From the NCBI GenBank assembly GCA_003259005.1, contig QLII01000001.1, positions 4,108,501 through 4,172,500 of the forward strand: a stretch of DNA of 64,000 nt. The letters are read 5' to 3'. The notes beneath the pieces were generated by a model that searched no databases, was not told the DNA's origin, and saw only the letters and a program-made list of their open reading frames with translations. Both the position numbers and the translations under genes were made by a program. Below, in pieces: positions 46,330-57,876 of this stretch (positions within the stretch are counted from its first letter, which is position 1; every line of letters begins with the position of its first letter). Source of the DNA: Spirosoma telluris (GTDB lineage: Bacteria > Bacteroidota > Bacteroidia > Cytophagales > Spirosomataceae).

Positions 46330-49300
46330 TTAAAACGTGATAGTACCCCCAATCGTAAACGTGCGGGAAGGCGGATAGGCGTAATTGTCAATGCCGTAGG
46401 TGGTATTGCTGGTGAAGTTCGAATTAACTTCAGGGTCATAGCCCGTGTACTTGCTGAACGTGAGCAGATTTTGGCCACTTACATACACCCGAGCTGATCG
46501 GATCACTTTTGTTTTCAGGGGTAACCGGTAACCCAGTGAGACGTTTTTAAGTCGTAAAAAGGAGCCACTTTCAATCAGGTACGAGCTATTCGTAAAATTC
46601 CATTGCCGGGCTGAAGGTCGATTGTTAGACGGTTTTTCTGTTTGCCAGTGGTCATCAATAAAGCTTTGAAGTGCAGTGGCTCCCGGATCGATTTCCGTGA
46701 CACTACGGGTATAATTGAAAATCTGATTGCCCTGCACACCCTGAAAGAAGACCGAAAGATCCAGTCCTTTGTACGAAAACGTATTCGTTAGGCCATAGAT
46801 GAATTTAGGTAAGCCGTTCCCAATGATGGTGCGATCCGTAGCATTATTGAACACCCCATCGCCGTTCACATCTTTAAAGCGGGGTGCCCCGCCTATATCT
46901 CCCGTTTGAGCCAGCGCGCCAGCAGCCTTAACCGCGTCGGTTGTTTGCCACACACCGTCAAAAACCCGTCCGTAAAAGGAGCCAATGGGCTCGCCCACTT
47001 TAACGATCGTTTGCATACTGGTACCAGGATCGGTGACCAGATACTGATCTGCATCGGCCAGGCGGGTTACTTTATTTCGGTTCGCCGAGATGTTTCCCGA
47101 CGTTGTCCACTTGAATTTTCCATCGATGTTTACGGAGCTAATGCCGAGTTCAACACCCTTATTTTGGAGACTGCCTATGTTTCGAATCACGGTCGTAAAA
47201 CCAGTTGTTGCGGGAAGATCGATACCAAGGAGCAGGTCGGTGGTTGTTTTAACGTAATAATCGGCCGTTACCTGAATGCGATTATTGAGCAGACCCAGAT
47301 CAAATCCAGCATCGAATTGCGCCGTTTTTTCCCAGCGTAAATCGGGATTGCCAATCGTTGCGGCCTGGGTTGTTACCACTTCCGTATCGCCAAAGACGGA
47401 ACGGGAAGTCACGTAGGAAGGCAGCGAATTATAAAGCCCAATTCCATCATTACCCGTCAAGCCATAACTCAGGCGGAATTTCAGGTCGCTGATCGCTTTA
47501 CTATTTTTCAGGAACAGCTCATCCGACACACGCCAGGCAAAAGCACCGGAGGGAAAGAATCCATACTTGTTGTTAAGCCCAAATCGCGAAGAGCCATCAA
47601 TCCGGCCTGTCAGGGTGAATAAATAGCGATCCATAAACCGGTAATTTACCCGGCCTAAATAGGAGTTCAATCCCCATTTTTGAACGGTAGTCGTGGGAGC
47701 AAGCAATACAGAAGCCTGTCCCAGACTATAGGCCCCAAGGTATAGTTGGCAAAGTTCTGGGCTTCCTGATACGAGCGATCTTCCCGATTAGACTGGAAGG
47801 TAATCCCCGCCACGACGTCGAAAGAATGATTGGCATTCAGCGTCCGGGTGTAGTTTAATGTGTTCTCATTCAATAGATTTATGTTGCTCGACGTACCATT
47901 CGAGCCATAGCCATTTACGGTGTTGGCTGCCAGCGTTTGGGGCGTGTAAAAGACATAACGTCGGGTATTGAGCAGATCGACGCCTACACTAACGCGAGCG
48001 GTTAAGCCGTCCAGTAGTTTGTATTCGCTAAACAGATTTCCCAGCACCCGATCACTAAACAGTACATTGGTAGAGGTTCGTAACAAGGCAACCGGGTTGG
48101 CAATACTGGCCATTCCCGATCCCGGACCAACATTCAGTAATTGCCAATTGCCGCTCGCATCATAGACCGGACTCGCTGGCGAAATGGTCCGGGCCGCTCC
48201 CACTGGGCTGCCGGTATAACCGGTTTCGTTAATGCCATTGTTAATACCATGACTCACGGTGAACGTTGTACCAATCTTCAGTCGGTTACTTACGCTCGCA
48301 TCCAGGTTAATCCGGCCTGTATAGCGTTTGTAGTTATTGGTAATAATGATGCCATCCTGATTGAAATAATTCCCACTGACCAGATACCGAAGTTTATCCG
48401 TCCCCCCGAAAACGAGAGCTGGTAGTTCTGCATCGGGGCCTGCCGGTAAATTTCCTTCTGCCAATTCGTGCCGACACCATACTCGGACGGTTTTTTGGGA
48501 TAGGCCGTTGTATAGCCAAACCGTTCAGCGAAACCGAGATTTCGGAGTTGTTCATTTTTGAGGGCCGTTTGTTCTTCAGCCGTGGCAAGCTCAAGCATTT
48601 TGGTGATGTTCGACACCCCGTAATACGCGTCAAAATTGACTGTCGAGCGACCTTCCTTACCCCTCCGTGTGGTAACCAGCACGACCCCGTTTGCCCCACG
48701 GGAACCGTAAATAGCCGTAGCCGATGCATCCTTAAGCACCTCAATGCTTTCAATGTCATTGGGGTTGATCGTGGAGAGCACATTCGGAAAATTGGATGAA
48801 CCGCTGGCCCCTTGCGCCGATGATGGATTCGTGACAGGAAATCCATCAATAACGTACAGCGGTTCATTACTGGCCGAGATTGAATTACCCCCTCGTACCC
48901 GAATGGTGACGCCCCGCCTGGTGCGTTGGAGGAGTTCGTTACCTGTACACCTGATACCCGGCCTTGCAGAGCCTGGTTAAAGGACGAGATCGGTTGTGCC
49001 GTCAGCTCGGCGGTACCAATGGATGCCACCGCACCCGTCAAATCCCGTTTCTTAACAGCACCATACCCAATCACGATAACCTCATTGAGGGATTTGTTGT
49101 CTGCTTTCAGGATAACATTGATGGTCGTCTGGTTCCCGACAGCCACTTCCTTCGGTTCATAACCGACATAGGAAAAAATCAGTACAGCATTGGCCTCTGG
49201 TACCGAAAGTCGATACGTTCCGGCAACATCCGATGTGGTTCCCCGGTTTGTCCCTTTTACTACCACATTGACCCCTGGCAGCGTCTGACCGGTTTCATCG

Positions 49301-49737
49301 GCTATAGTTCCGCTAACGGTCAGTTCTGCCGGAACAATGGCCTCCGCCTGAAACGAAGCCCGGGTTTCATCGGCGGGCCCCACTGGACTTAATACAATCT
49401 GACGCCCCACCACTTCGTAGCGTAACCGGAGCGGTTTAACGACTCTATCCAGTACGTCACCCAGCGACTCATTGGCAGCCACAACCGTGACTTTTAGGCT
49501 AATAGGAATTTCACGCGGGCGAAACGCAAAGCGTATATTCGTTTGGGTTTCTATTTCTTTCAGCACTTTTCGGAGCCCCTGGTTTTCGAGTCGGAAGGTT
49601 ACTCGTTTATTGAGTAACTCCTGGGCATTGGCGTCGAAAGCCAGTGAAGCCCCCGCAAAAATCACCGCCAGAAGCGCTTGTAACAGCGAGAGTTTCATGA
49701 GGTGAACGAGGGGTTGAAGGGGTACTAGTTTTTTCAT
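46330..49737 (-). CDS. SusC/RagA-family TonB-dependent receptor with STN domain (three apparent frameshifts)
   Basis: Reconstructed length is 1136 residues. A signal peptide is followed by an STN domain (VTFRLENQGLRKVLKEIE), a CarboxypepD_reg-like domain (TVSGTIADETGQTLPGVNV), the SusC hallmark NEVIVIGYGAVKKRDLTGAV, the plug (IRVRGGNSIS, IEVLKDASATAIYGSRGANG) and a beta-barrel ending RTFTIGGTITF. Breaks near 48910, at 48402-48407 (C6) and at 47733-47736 (C4) are each fixed by one base. The STN domain and the FecR/ECF genes directly upstream indicate regulation by transmembrane signalling. It imports a glycan with the SusD partner downstream. Confidence 0.92.
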
Positions 49738-49830
49738 TAGTTTTACCTGTTTTTGGAAATTTTAGGACAAAAACACCCCCTGCATCTTTTCTGAGATGCC
49801 TGCGATCCAACTGCGTGAAGGGGGATTTTT

Positions 49831-49863
49831 AACATCCGTAGTGCTCGTAACACTACGGATGTT
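49831..49863. promoter_or_regulatory. Intercistronic hairpin between fecR and susC
   Basis: A perfect 13-bp stem AACATCCGTAGTG with its complement and a 7-nt loop, between the codirectional FecR and SusC genes, without a T run on the minus strand. It may protect or process the susC message or split expression of regulators from receptor. Confidence 0.6.
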
Positions 49864-49914
49864 CTGTTTAGAAACGCTCTCTGTTGCTTAGGATTAGATG
49901 GTTGAAAAGGTGGC

Positions 49915-51002
49915 TTAATTCGGTTTCTGACAGCCTTTACTATAAATGACTACCTGCGCATCAATGAGCTTGTAGTGCGCATCCAGTACTTTACAGATGA
50001 CATCTAACTTTTGAAAAAGATCTTCATCGTTGAGACTCAGTGTTAGCGTACAATACCGCATGACCTCTTCGTCAAAAATGACATCGATGCCATACGCTCG
50101 CTCAATCGCATCAAATACCTGAGCCGCAGACGCATCATCAAATCCAAATGGCTGCACATCATTTTGGGGGATAAGAAGACGAGGTTTTTCAACCAGCGTT
50201 TTATTAAGCGTTGCCCCATCACGCTGAAAAACGACTTTTTGATTCGGGTGAGCACAATACCTTTCGATTCTGGATCATGAAGCCGGCTCGGCTGGTTGGG
50301 GTATACCGAAACCCGTCCGGTTCGTACGGACACCGTCACCGTTGGGGCATCTGCGAGGGCTTTAATCTGAAAGCTCGTTCCTAACACTTTGGTGACCAGC
50401 CCGTTGGCATAGACAACAAACGGCCGTTTGGGATTCTTTTTGACGTCAAAAAAGGCTTCTCCAGTCAGATATACCTCACGCTGAACGCCTGTCAATTCAG
50501 TCTGGTACCGCAATCGCCCACCTTTCTGCAGGTTAATCCGACTACCATCGGCCAGTTGAACCTGCATGATCTGATTCGCTTCATTAACCGTCTCAACCCA
50601 CTCGTCGGTAGTCTGGGCTATCTGTTTCGCCGGGAATAACTTTTTCGCAGTCTGTTGTCGAACCAGAAAACCAATACCGATGACCAGGAAAATCGATGCG
50701 GCAATTTTCCAGCCCCGCTGCCAGTTCAGCCAATGGATCACCGGAACCGGGCGCGACTCTTCCAGTGTGTTTTCAATCCGATTCCAGAGGGCATCTACCG
50801 TTTCATTCGAGGCCGGTATCTGTTGGATCGCCTGCAAACCGGTAACCAGACGTCGGGCTTCCTCTACCTGATAATACCGCTCAGGATACTCACGCAGAAA
50901 TGCCTTCCAAAACGTCTCCGTTTCGGGCGTGGGCGAGCTAATCCACTCCTTGAAGTAGTCGTCAGCCGCCAGATCTTCTGCATTAAATTGATAATAATTC
51001 AT
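49915..51002 (-). CDS. FecR-family anti-sigma factor (one apparent frameshift)
   Basis: Reconstructed length is 362 residues. A cytoplasmic N-terminal domain (about 1-90) is followed by one membrane helix (IAASIFLVIGIGFLV), then the FecR domain (MQVQLADGSRINLQKGGRLRY, EVYLTGEAFFDVKKNPKRPFVV) and a C-terminal DUF4974 part (FDDASAAQVFDAIERAYG). The frame breaks near 50245; one base restores LTRNQKVVFQRDG. It holds the ECF sigma factor of the adjacent gene until the SusC-type receptor signals through its STN domain. Confidence 0.92.
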
Positions 51003-51014
51003 GGTTGTATCGCT

Positions 51015-51611
51015 TTAAAGTAGTCTTGTCAATTCGATCCACAGCAGCGATAGCGAAAAAATACGGACAACCTCGCGGAGTGTTTTCAGGGCGGAGTAAA
51101 TGAATCGACAGGCCGACTGGTAATTGACGCCCATAATCTGGGCAATCTCCTCATTGCTGAAATGCTGGTAGAATCGCAGGTTTAGCGCTTCCTGCTGCCG
51201 GGGTGTTAGCAAGGCGTAACTTTTGCGAAGCTGTCGATGCAGTTGGTCAACTTCCTCTAGCTCAATGAGATTGTTTTCTATAACAAAGTCATCAGCCGCA
51301 TACAGGGAGGCCGAGTCTAGATTAGCGGCCTGAAAGAACAAATCCCGATTCCTAATCTTATTGATTTTATTCCGCAGCGACCGAAATAGGTAGAATTTAA
51401 TGGAATCAGTATCGCTTAGGTTAGCCCGGCTCTGCCACAGTTCGATGAACAGGTCATGGATGCTGTCTTCAATCAGTGGTACATCATTCGTAACCTTATA
51501 CCCATAATTCAGCAGGTCATGGGCATAGAGCCGGTACAGCTGTTGAAAAGCCGCTTCATCGCCCTGACGAAAGGCATACCAAAGATCGTTGGGAGAAGAA
51601 AGGCTTGCCAA
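51015..51611 (-). CDS. ECF-type RNA polymerase sigma factor
   Basis: A 198-residue sigma-70 family protein. Region 2 has FQQLYRLYAHDLLNYGY and EDSIHDLFIELW; region 4 has LTPRQQEALNLRFYQHFSNEEIAQIMGVNYQSACRFIYSAL, split as a helix-turn-helix. No ATG is available in frame upstream, so a TTG at 51609-51611 is taken as start. It stands 12 bp before fecR and presumably drives the downstream susC/susD genes when FecR is relieved. Confidence 0.92.
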   Translation of the reverse strand: MASLSSPNDLWYAFRQGDEAAFQQLYRLYAHDLLNYGYKVTNDVPLIEDSIHDLFIELWQSRANLSDTDSIKFYLFRSLRNKINKIRNRDLFFQAANLDSASLYAADDFVIENNLIELEEVDQLHRQLRKSYALLTPRQQEALNLRFYQHFSNEEIAQIMGVNYQSACRFIYSALKTLREVVRIFSLSLLWIELTRLL

Positions 51612-52200
51612 ATATTTACGAGTTAATTGTACGTTAGCAGGGTATGCCTGGATTACACTACTATAACCCAGGCACCCCTATATACTAATGCCAATTTTAT
51701 AGGCTTTTAATCCTATTTTTTTGATAAATATTTTAAGAAGCGCTTTTAAGCGTATAATCATTCGCTCTTAATAGGCTATGGCATCTACTGTAGCCTGATT
51801 TAGATTGAGGAACAGTCCATTTTAAAATTGTGGAGCCTATGACCTATATACTCAGTTCAACCCTCATTAGCGATCATGTGGGCAACGGATTAGATTACTT
51901 TAGAGGTAACGGATGATAACCTAACAATACGATCACTGGAGGCATTACCGGCTTACTGGAATGACAAAAGTATGAACGTGGGACTTTTAGGCGACTGACT
52001 GAATCAACCCACCACGCGGGATACGGCTATCTCCTCGGTGGTGCCGATGTCGCACAATTATTTGCTTTATCCTGCACACGCAGATTTCTCCCAAATTCCT
52101 GTTGTCCATTTACTCACTTACTTTCTCAAAAAGACCCGCGATCAGGCGATTTGCCGCAGTGGTGCATCATCCAATACGTACCACTGACACTATACATTAC
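51612..52200. other. Intergenic region between the two glycan-utilisation units
   Basis: Almost 590 bp between the ECF sigma gene and the last glycosidase gene of the upstream unit. A 7-bp stem TGCCTGG/CCAGGCA (51645-51674) lies in the sigma leader. No gene, T-rich terminator or clear -7 box is seen. The part at about 51960-52130 has short open stretches that could be decayed coding sequence but match nothing I recognise. Confidence 0.45.
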
Positions 52201-54220
52201 TTATTCGGCAATTTTCACTTCCTTGATCCGGCTCGGTAACCACACCTGCATGGGACTTTTCCCGCGATTCGCCCAGGTATAGTACGGAATCGCCGTAATT
52301 AATTTAGGTTTTATTTGTACACTTAGCCCGTCAGTTGCTGCTTCAACAATAGATAGGTTGGCTTTTATCGCAATAACAGGTTCGTCAAGTACCTGATGCG
52401 ATTTCGTTGTGAACGTTGCCTTGTTCGGCACAAGAATATTATAGGCCCGGCCTTCATTATCGGCACCTTCTACGCAGTAGACCAAAGGACCACGTTGTAA
52501 GGCCACCCGATCCTGATCAGCTTTTACGTCTGTTCGGGCAGTCACTTGCCGAACATCCATCGGTAATTTCACCTCAACAACGTCGCCTTTTTGCCAGGTC
52601 CGGTCAATAACGGCATAGCCTTTTTCCTGACGATACGTCACCGGTTTACCGTTCAGCAGAATGTTGACTTTTTCGTCTCTGGTGTCGGTAAACTGATACA
52701 GCTTGCCGGGTGCCGGTACGTTTTCCGACCAGCCGGGTATTCTGACGTGTAAGGCATAAGCTACCTTTTTGGCTGGATTAACCGTAATCTTCACGTTACC
52801 TTCCCACGGATAATTGGTTTCCAGTTGCAGCGGCACCGTGTTTTTGCCGATCGTAAAGGTGGTATTACTGGCTACAAACAGGTTGACCCAAATTCCCTGC
52901 TCCGAACGACCGTAGATGTAATCGCCCAGCGATGCCACCAGCCGGGCAATGTTCGACGGACAGCAGGCCGTACCGAACCATTCACTACGTCCATAATTAC
53001 CGGCCGACGAGAGTGGATTGCCATAGAAGAAGCGGTCGCCACTCAGACTGATACCATCCAGTGCACCATTGTATAAACTCCGTTCCAGCACGTCGATGTA
53101 TTTGCTTTCGCCCGTGAGTGTATTCATCCGCTGATTCCAGAATACCATGCCCACCGACGCGCAGGTTTCGCAATAGGCTGATTCGTTGGGTAAATCAAAG
53201 TCTTCCGTAAAGCCCTCGTTATGACCCGACGAGCCGATACCACCCGTCAGATACATGTTCCGGAAAACGACATCTTCCCAAACGGTTGTCATGGCGTTCA
53301 TATAGCCCTGGTCATTGGTGGCGGCTGCCACATCAGCGGCACCGGTGTACTGGTACATGGCCCGAACGGCGTGCCCGGTAATTTCTTTTTGCTGCTTCAC
53401 CGGTACGTCGTCCTGGCAATATTTGGGGTTCTTCCACTCATCCCAGATTTTACCCTTACCATAACCCGCCCACGCTGATCCAGAAACCAGTCAGCCAGTT
53501 TCAGATACCGGTCCTGTTTGGTCAGATGGTAGAGCCGCATCAGGGCCAGTTCAATTTCCTGGTGACCACTCACCCAGGGACGATTTTTGACCCGAAACGT
53601 TGAATCAATATGGTCGGCAAAGCGTATGGCTACATCCAGTAATTTTCGCTTGCCCGTGGTATTGTAATAGGCAACGGCGGCTTCGATCAGGTGACCCGCG
53701 CAGTAGTCTTCGTGCCGTTCCATATCGGTCCAGCGCTTGTCCAGGCCCGTCAGCGTGTAATACGTATTGAGGTAGCCATCTGGCTGTTGAGCGGCCGCAA
53801 TCTTATCAATCCACTCATCGGCTTTTTGCTGAACAGCGGCATCCGGATGATTTTTGAGCGAGTAGGCCATGGCTTCAATGGCTTTGTAGACGTCGCTGTC
53901 GTCGTAGTATATGCCTTCATGTTTTTCCCCTGTTTGCGGGCCACTTTTTCAAAATTGCGAATCCGCCCCGTTTTCTGTTCCGTTTGAACAATGCAGGCCT
54001 GGAGCGTTGCCGTAGCCACTTTATCCATCTTCGGTTTCCAGAAACGATCGGTAATCGTCACCTGCGAAAATCCGACGGGTTCAAACCGCTGAACCATCAA
54101 CTGGGCATAGCCCGATAGGGCCGTCATGCCCACGATGGCAATTGTGCAGACGGATACGTGTATAGCTGTTCTTGTAGCTTGACGAGACGATACTAGCATA
54201 GGAAGTGTGTTTTCAGGCAT
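52201..54220 (-). CDS. GH127-family beta-L-arabinofuranosidase (two apparent frameshifts)
   Basis: Reconstructed length is 673 residues with an N-terminal secretion signal (about residues 18-40). The alpha/alpha-barrel holds QQPDGYLNTYYTL, HEDYCAGHLIEAA and WVSGHQEIELALMRLY. The metal/catalytic cluster of GH127 is present: Glu and Cys in NESAYCETCASVG and the Cys pair in GTACCPSNIARL, where one Cys is the nucleophile in the characterised enzyme HypBA1. Breaks at 53927-53930 (C4) and 53465-53467 are fixed by one base each. The start codon overlaps the stop of the upstream gene (TAATG). It removes beta-L-arabinofuranose from plant glycans or glycoproteins, probably in the periplasm. Confidence 0.9.
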
Positions 54221-56252
54221 TATTTTCGAATAACCGGGAACTGAGAAATACGTAGACTGGTACAACCGTAGGGAATTAAGATAACCTCTTCGGCTTCTTT
54301 CGCGGTTTCCAGTTGATAGGTGATGCTATACGGAATCGGGCCGGTCATTTCATTGTAAATACCCCAGGATGGAATGCGTTTTGCCTTCGTTTTAATGAGT
54401 AGTGGTGCCTGTTCGGGCGTCCAGGGAAAATTAGAAACGGGGCCTTTCTTTTCGAGTTTGTACTGGTCCTCAAGCTTGCTGTCGGGCACCTGAATCAGGG
54501 CATAATTCCAGGGGGTTGTCGGGAAAACTTCGTTGTACGTAGTGCCATAGTCAATCGGATCTTTTTCATTTTTAACGGGTTTAACCTCCTCCCCGATTTT
54601 CAAGGCATAGGTAATGGGACCCGCTCGACCGACATGGAGTTCTCGTACCAGTTGTTTTTAACAATATGCATCGGTAGCTCCAGCTCCACGACGTCGCCCG
54701 ATTTCCAGTCGCGCACAATCGTCACCACTTCGTTACCGGGCGCTTCCTTCCAGCGCTTCCCATTGATTTTTACCGTGCCATTCTTACACCACTGTGGTAT
54801 GCGAAGGTGAAAGGGGAACGTTACGGATTTTACAGTCTGATCGACGTTAACCGTAAATTTGATGGCCTCTTCAAATGGATACCCCGTTTCTTCCTTAATC
54901 GAAACGGCCGTACCCTTACCAACCGTTATGTTTACTTCACTCGGCGAATACACCAGAGCTGCCACTCCTTTATCATTAGTAGCATACCACAGATTCTGTA
55001 CAAATTTTGGCCAGCCCTGATGCATGTTCGACGTGCAACACGGATAACCGGATAGCAAGCCAAAACAAAGGTCGGTTCCGCCGTGGTTGACGTCGAAATT
55101 GCGCGTGTGTCGGGTGGCCATGACCTGATTGGCCTGCTGAAAATACTGGCGGGTCATGAAATCGTCCGAAACCTGAGCGGGCAAGGCATTAAAGGCTACT
55201 TTTTCGAGGTGGTCGGCATAGGCTACGTCGCCGGTAATTTCCAGCATACTTTCCAGCGAGAACATCATTTCGACCGCCGAGCATAGTTCTGACCCCTGCG
55301 TTGGGTTGTTGCCGTGCAGGGCTTCGTCGCCCCCGTATAAACCGTGTGCCATGCCGTTGTATTTTCGAATATCGGCAAAGCCTTTCTTCGTCGCATCCAG
55401 GTATTTCCTGTCGGAATGATGCTGATAATAAATGATGGGGGCTTTGATTCCCTGTGCCAGATTCACGCAATGAATACTGCCAGGTTTGGTCAGGAGGTCC
55501 GTATTTAGAAACGCATCGGTGTAATCAAATGTCTGTTTATGAACCAGATCGCCTAACTCCAGCAGAAACTTATCGCCCGTAATGTTATAGAGCCAGTACA
55601 CCACCATCAGGTTATCGCCACCGCGGTAGCGCGCCCAGAAGGTCCAGTGATCGAGCGGTTTACTGGGAAGCTCTTTCAACTGATACTTAAAATAGTTGGT
55701 CATCAGCTTGATCACCCGCTTATCGCCCGTGGCCGAATAATATTGTTTCAGAATCTTCAGCATGACCATTTTGGGCCACCAGTCGCGGCTGTTATCACGC
55801 TGAACGCCGGGCTCTGGGCCGTAGTCTTTAGAGGGGCCGAAATAGCCGTCAGGCTGCTGGCTGTTAAGAGCCCACTCCACCCAGGGTTTTGTTTTGGCGA
55901 TAAGCTCCTGATCGTCCAGAATATAAGCAAGTGGTAAAAGCCCATCGATCCAGTAGGGTCCCCGCTCCCATTGATCACCATCGCCACCCAGCCAGCCATT
56001 CCGGTTATTCATCACCAGTGGATACAGCTCGTCCAGTTTACCGGTTGCCCCATTTTTCTGACGAATCAGCATTTCCTTTAACCAACCCTGTGGTTTAATG
56101 GCACCAAGCGGCAATTCGATATACGGGTTTTGCCGTAAAGGAGCCCGGCTACCCACGTAGGTTACCGGCTGGCCTTTCCTTGTGTTTACCTGTCCAACTG
56201 CCGTCAACGCAAAACATGCCAGAAGAAGGTGAAGCGTACCGTTAATTTTCAT
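54220..56252 (-). CDS. GH127/GH146-like (DUF1680) glycosidase (one apparent frameshift)
   Basis: Reconstructed length is 677 residues with a signal peptide (MKINGTLHLLLACFALTAVGQ). Conserved parts are LGAIKPQGWLKEML, GGDGDQWERGPYWIDGL, NSQQPDGYFGP, the region TQGSELCSAVEMMFSLE and the Cys pair in SGYPCCTSNMHQGWP, matching the DUF1680 superfamily. It is clearly different from its neighbour, and the CETC part is reduced to ELCSAVE. The frame breaks at 54620-54622; one base restores SVERGPITYALKIGEEV. It is coupled to the GH127 gene by a TAATG overlap. Substrate is probably an arabinose-containing glycan, but this subgroup is poorly characterised. Confidence 0.82.
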
Positions 56253-56261
56253 GCCGATTAC

Positions 56262-57863
56262 TCAAATAGTGATAGTAACTCGTTGTAAAGAAGCAGAAGA
56301 AGCCTTTTCTATACCATTCACAAAAACGCGAAGGCCTATTCCTTTTCCATATTTCGTTCCGGTTTTGTCGTACAGAATGGTCAGCGTTTTTCCATGATAC
56401 GGTACTCGATCCAGGCAGAAATAATCCCAGGTGTTATCGGGCAGCAGTGGATTAATAACGAGTTGATTACCGTGTTGCGGGCGTACGCCAATGAGGCCAG
56501 CTATAATATGATCGCAAAACGACGAATGATTATAGTCTTTGCCGCGTTCACGACCGCCCTTTTTTTCAGACCAGGAGCCGGCTTCTATCGTCGATAATCG
56601 AGTGCGAGAGATCCAGTCACCGGTGTAAGGATTCAGGTTTTCATCGATCCACGGCACCCGATCTCCGTCTGGCAGAATACGTTGCTGCGAACGGCTATAC
56701 GTAATCAGTAGTTTCCAGTAATCTCGCTTATCCACTGCATTTTGCTTGTAATCGTTCAGCAAATTGGCCAGGGAAGTGAGGGTTATGGCGGTAGCGAAAG
56801 GCCAGCTCGGGCCATTCCACTGACACTCATGCCCCTTGTACGAAAGCTGAAAACCAGGATGCCGCTGTTCGGTCGTCGTTGGTCCGTAGGGTGCCCAGAA
56901 CCCGCTTTCATCGGTTAATTGTGCCCAGGCGATGGCCTGTTTTTCGTCGGGGATTGAAAAATACCAGGGCGTAAACCCGTGTAGTTCCCGAACATCGGCG
57001 CGGGCTAACGTACCGGTTCCGCGTGGAATAACTTTGAAGAATTTAGCCTTGTCGTCCCACAGCTTACTCAGAATCTGCTGGCGAATTATGGCCGCTTTTT
57101 TCGTGTACTCCTCCGCAACGGTTTTATTGCCCGCCATTCGCGCAATGGTCACCAGCGCCTGAGCATTTCCGAACATATAGCTGTTGATGGTGGCCCGGTA
57201 GCCCTGATTTTTTTGTCCCAGTTGGCCAGCTACCGAGATTTCCATACCGTCGCGGTTGTCCGTTTGCCAGAATAGTCCGGTCGAATCCAGCCGCATCTTT
57301 TCCCATTCGGTGAAATCGGTCAGAAGGTCCGGCAGCAGATCCGTCAGAAATGTCGTGTCGGGATGCACTTTGGCGAATGAACTGATCGCATCCGTCACCC
57401 ACGAACTGTACGAACGCGGACTAGCCCCGGACCGAAACCAAAAACGGGCGTACTCTTTCAAATACCTGTCATCCCGTAACCAGCGGCCTTCGTAAAAATG
57501 ATGCCCTGCCGGACAGTTGATGGAATTGTATTTTCCAGCCCAGGAAACATCCGGCAAAAACTCAGTGATGATGTAGCCCGCTGGCGTTTGTTTCAGGTGC
57601 TTTCGGTACGTCCACCAGCGAAAGTAATACGTCTGCTCCAGTTGCTTATCGGGGCACTCGAACAACGGAATATTCTGCGAAAGAAAATCCCAGGCTTTAG
57701 CATTGGGAATCAATTGCTTATACAGTTCCTCGTCGGCACTATTGAAAGCCGTTACATAGGGTTTAAACGTACCGGGTTTCAGAATAAAACCCTGCGCCCA
57801 GGCCATTCCACTCAGAAATTGACAGCCCAGTAACAGGAAGCAAACAGTCAATCGTTTTTGCAT
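56262..57863 (-). CDS. MGH1-like/GH63-type alpha-glycosidase
   Basis: A 533-residue protein with a signal peptide (MQKRLTVCFLLLGCQFLSG, cleavage after AWAQ). The (alpha/alpha)6 barrel resembles the MGH1-like glycosidase family: WTYRKHLKQTPAGYIITEFLPDV split by helices, FWQTDNRDGMEISVAG, ELHGFTPWYFSIPDEKQA and GHECQWNGPSWPFATA. Family members cleave or trim alpha-linked saccharides by inversion. I chose the ATG at 57861-57863 because of the signal peptide; an upstream in-frame start would bury it. Same operon as the GH127-type genes. Confidence 0.8.
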   Translation of the reverse strand: MQKRLTVCFLLLGCQFLSGMAWAQGFILKPGTFKPYVTAFNSADEELYKQLIPNAKAWDFLSQNIPLFECPDKQLEQTYYFRWWTYRKHLKQTPAGYIITEFLPDVSWAGKYNSINCPAGHHFYEGRWLRDDRYLKEYARFWFRSGASPRSYSSWVTDAISSFAKVHPDTTFLTDLLPDLLTDFTEWEKMRLDSTGLFWQTDNRDGMEISVAGQLGQKNQGYRATINSYMFGNAQALVTIARMAGNKTVAEEYTKKAAIIRQQILSKLWDDKAKFFKVIPRGTGTLARADVRELHGFTPWYFSIPDEKQAIAWAQLTDESGFWAPYGPTTTEQRHPGFQLSYKGHECQWNGPSWPFATAITLTSLANLLNDYKQNAVDKRDYWKLLITYSRSQQRILPDGDRVPWIDENLNPYTGDWISRTRLSTIEAGSWSEKKGGRERGKDYNHSSFCDHIIAGLIGVRPQHGNQLVINPLLPDNTWDYFCLDRVPYHGKTLTILYDKTGTKYGKGIGLRVFVNGIEKASSASLQRVTITI

Positions 57864-57876
57864 CGTTGCGTTTTTG

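Noticed and set aside
54220..54603. A small separate protein of 127 residues between the two GH127-type genes
   Set aside because: It is the C-terminal part of the upstream glycosidase, joined by one base at 54620-54622.
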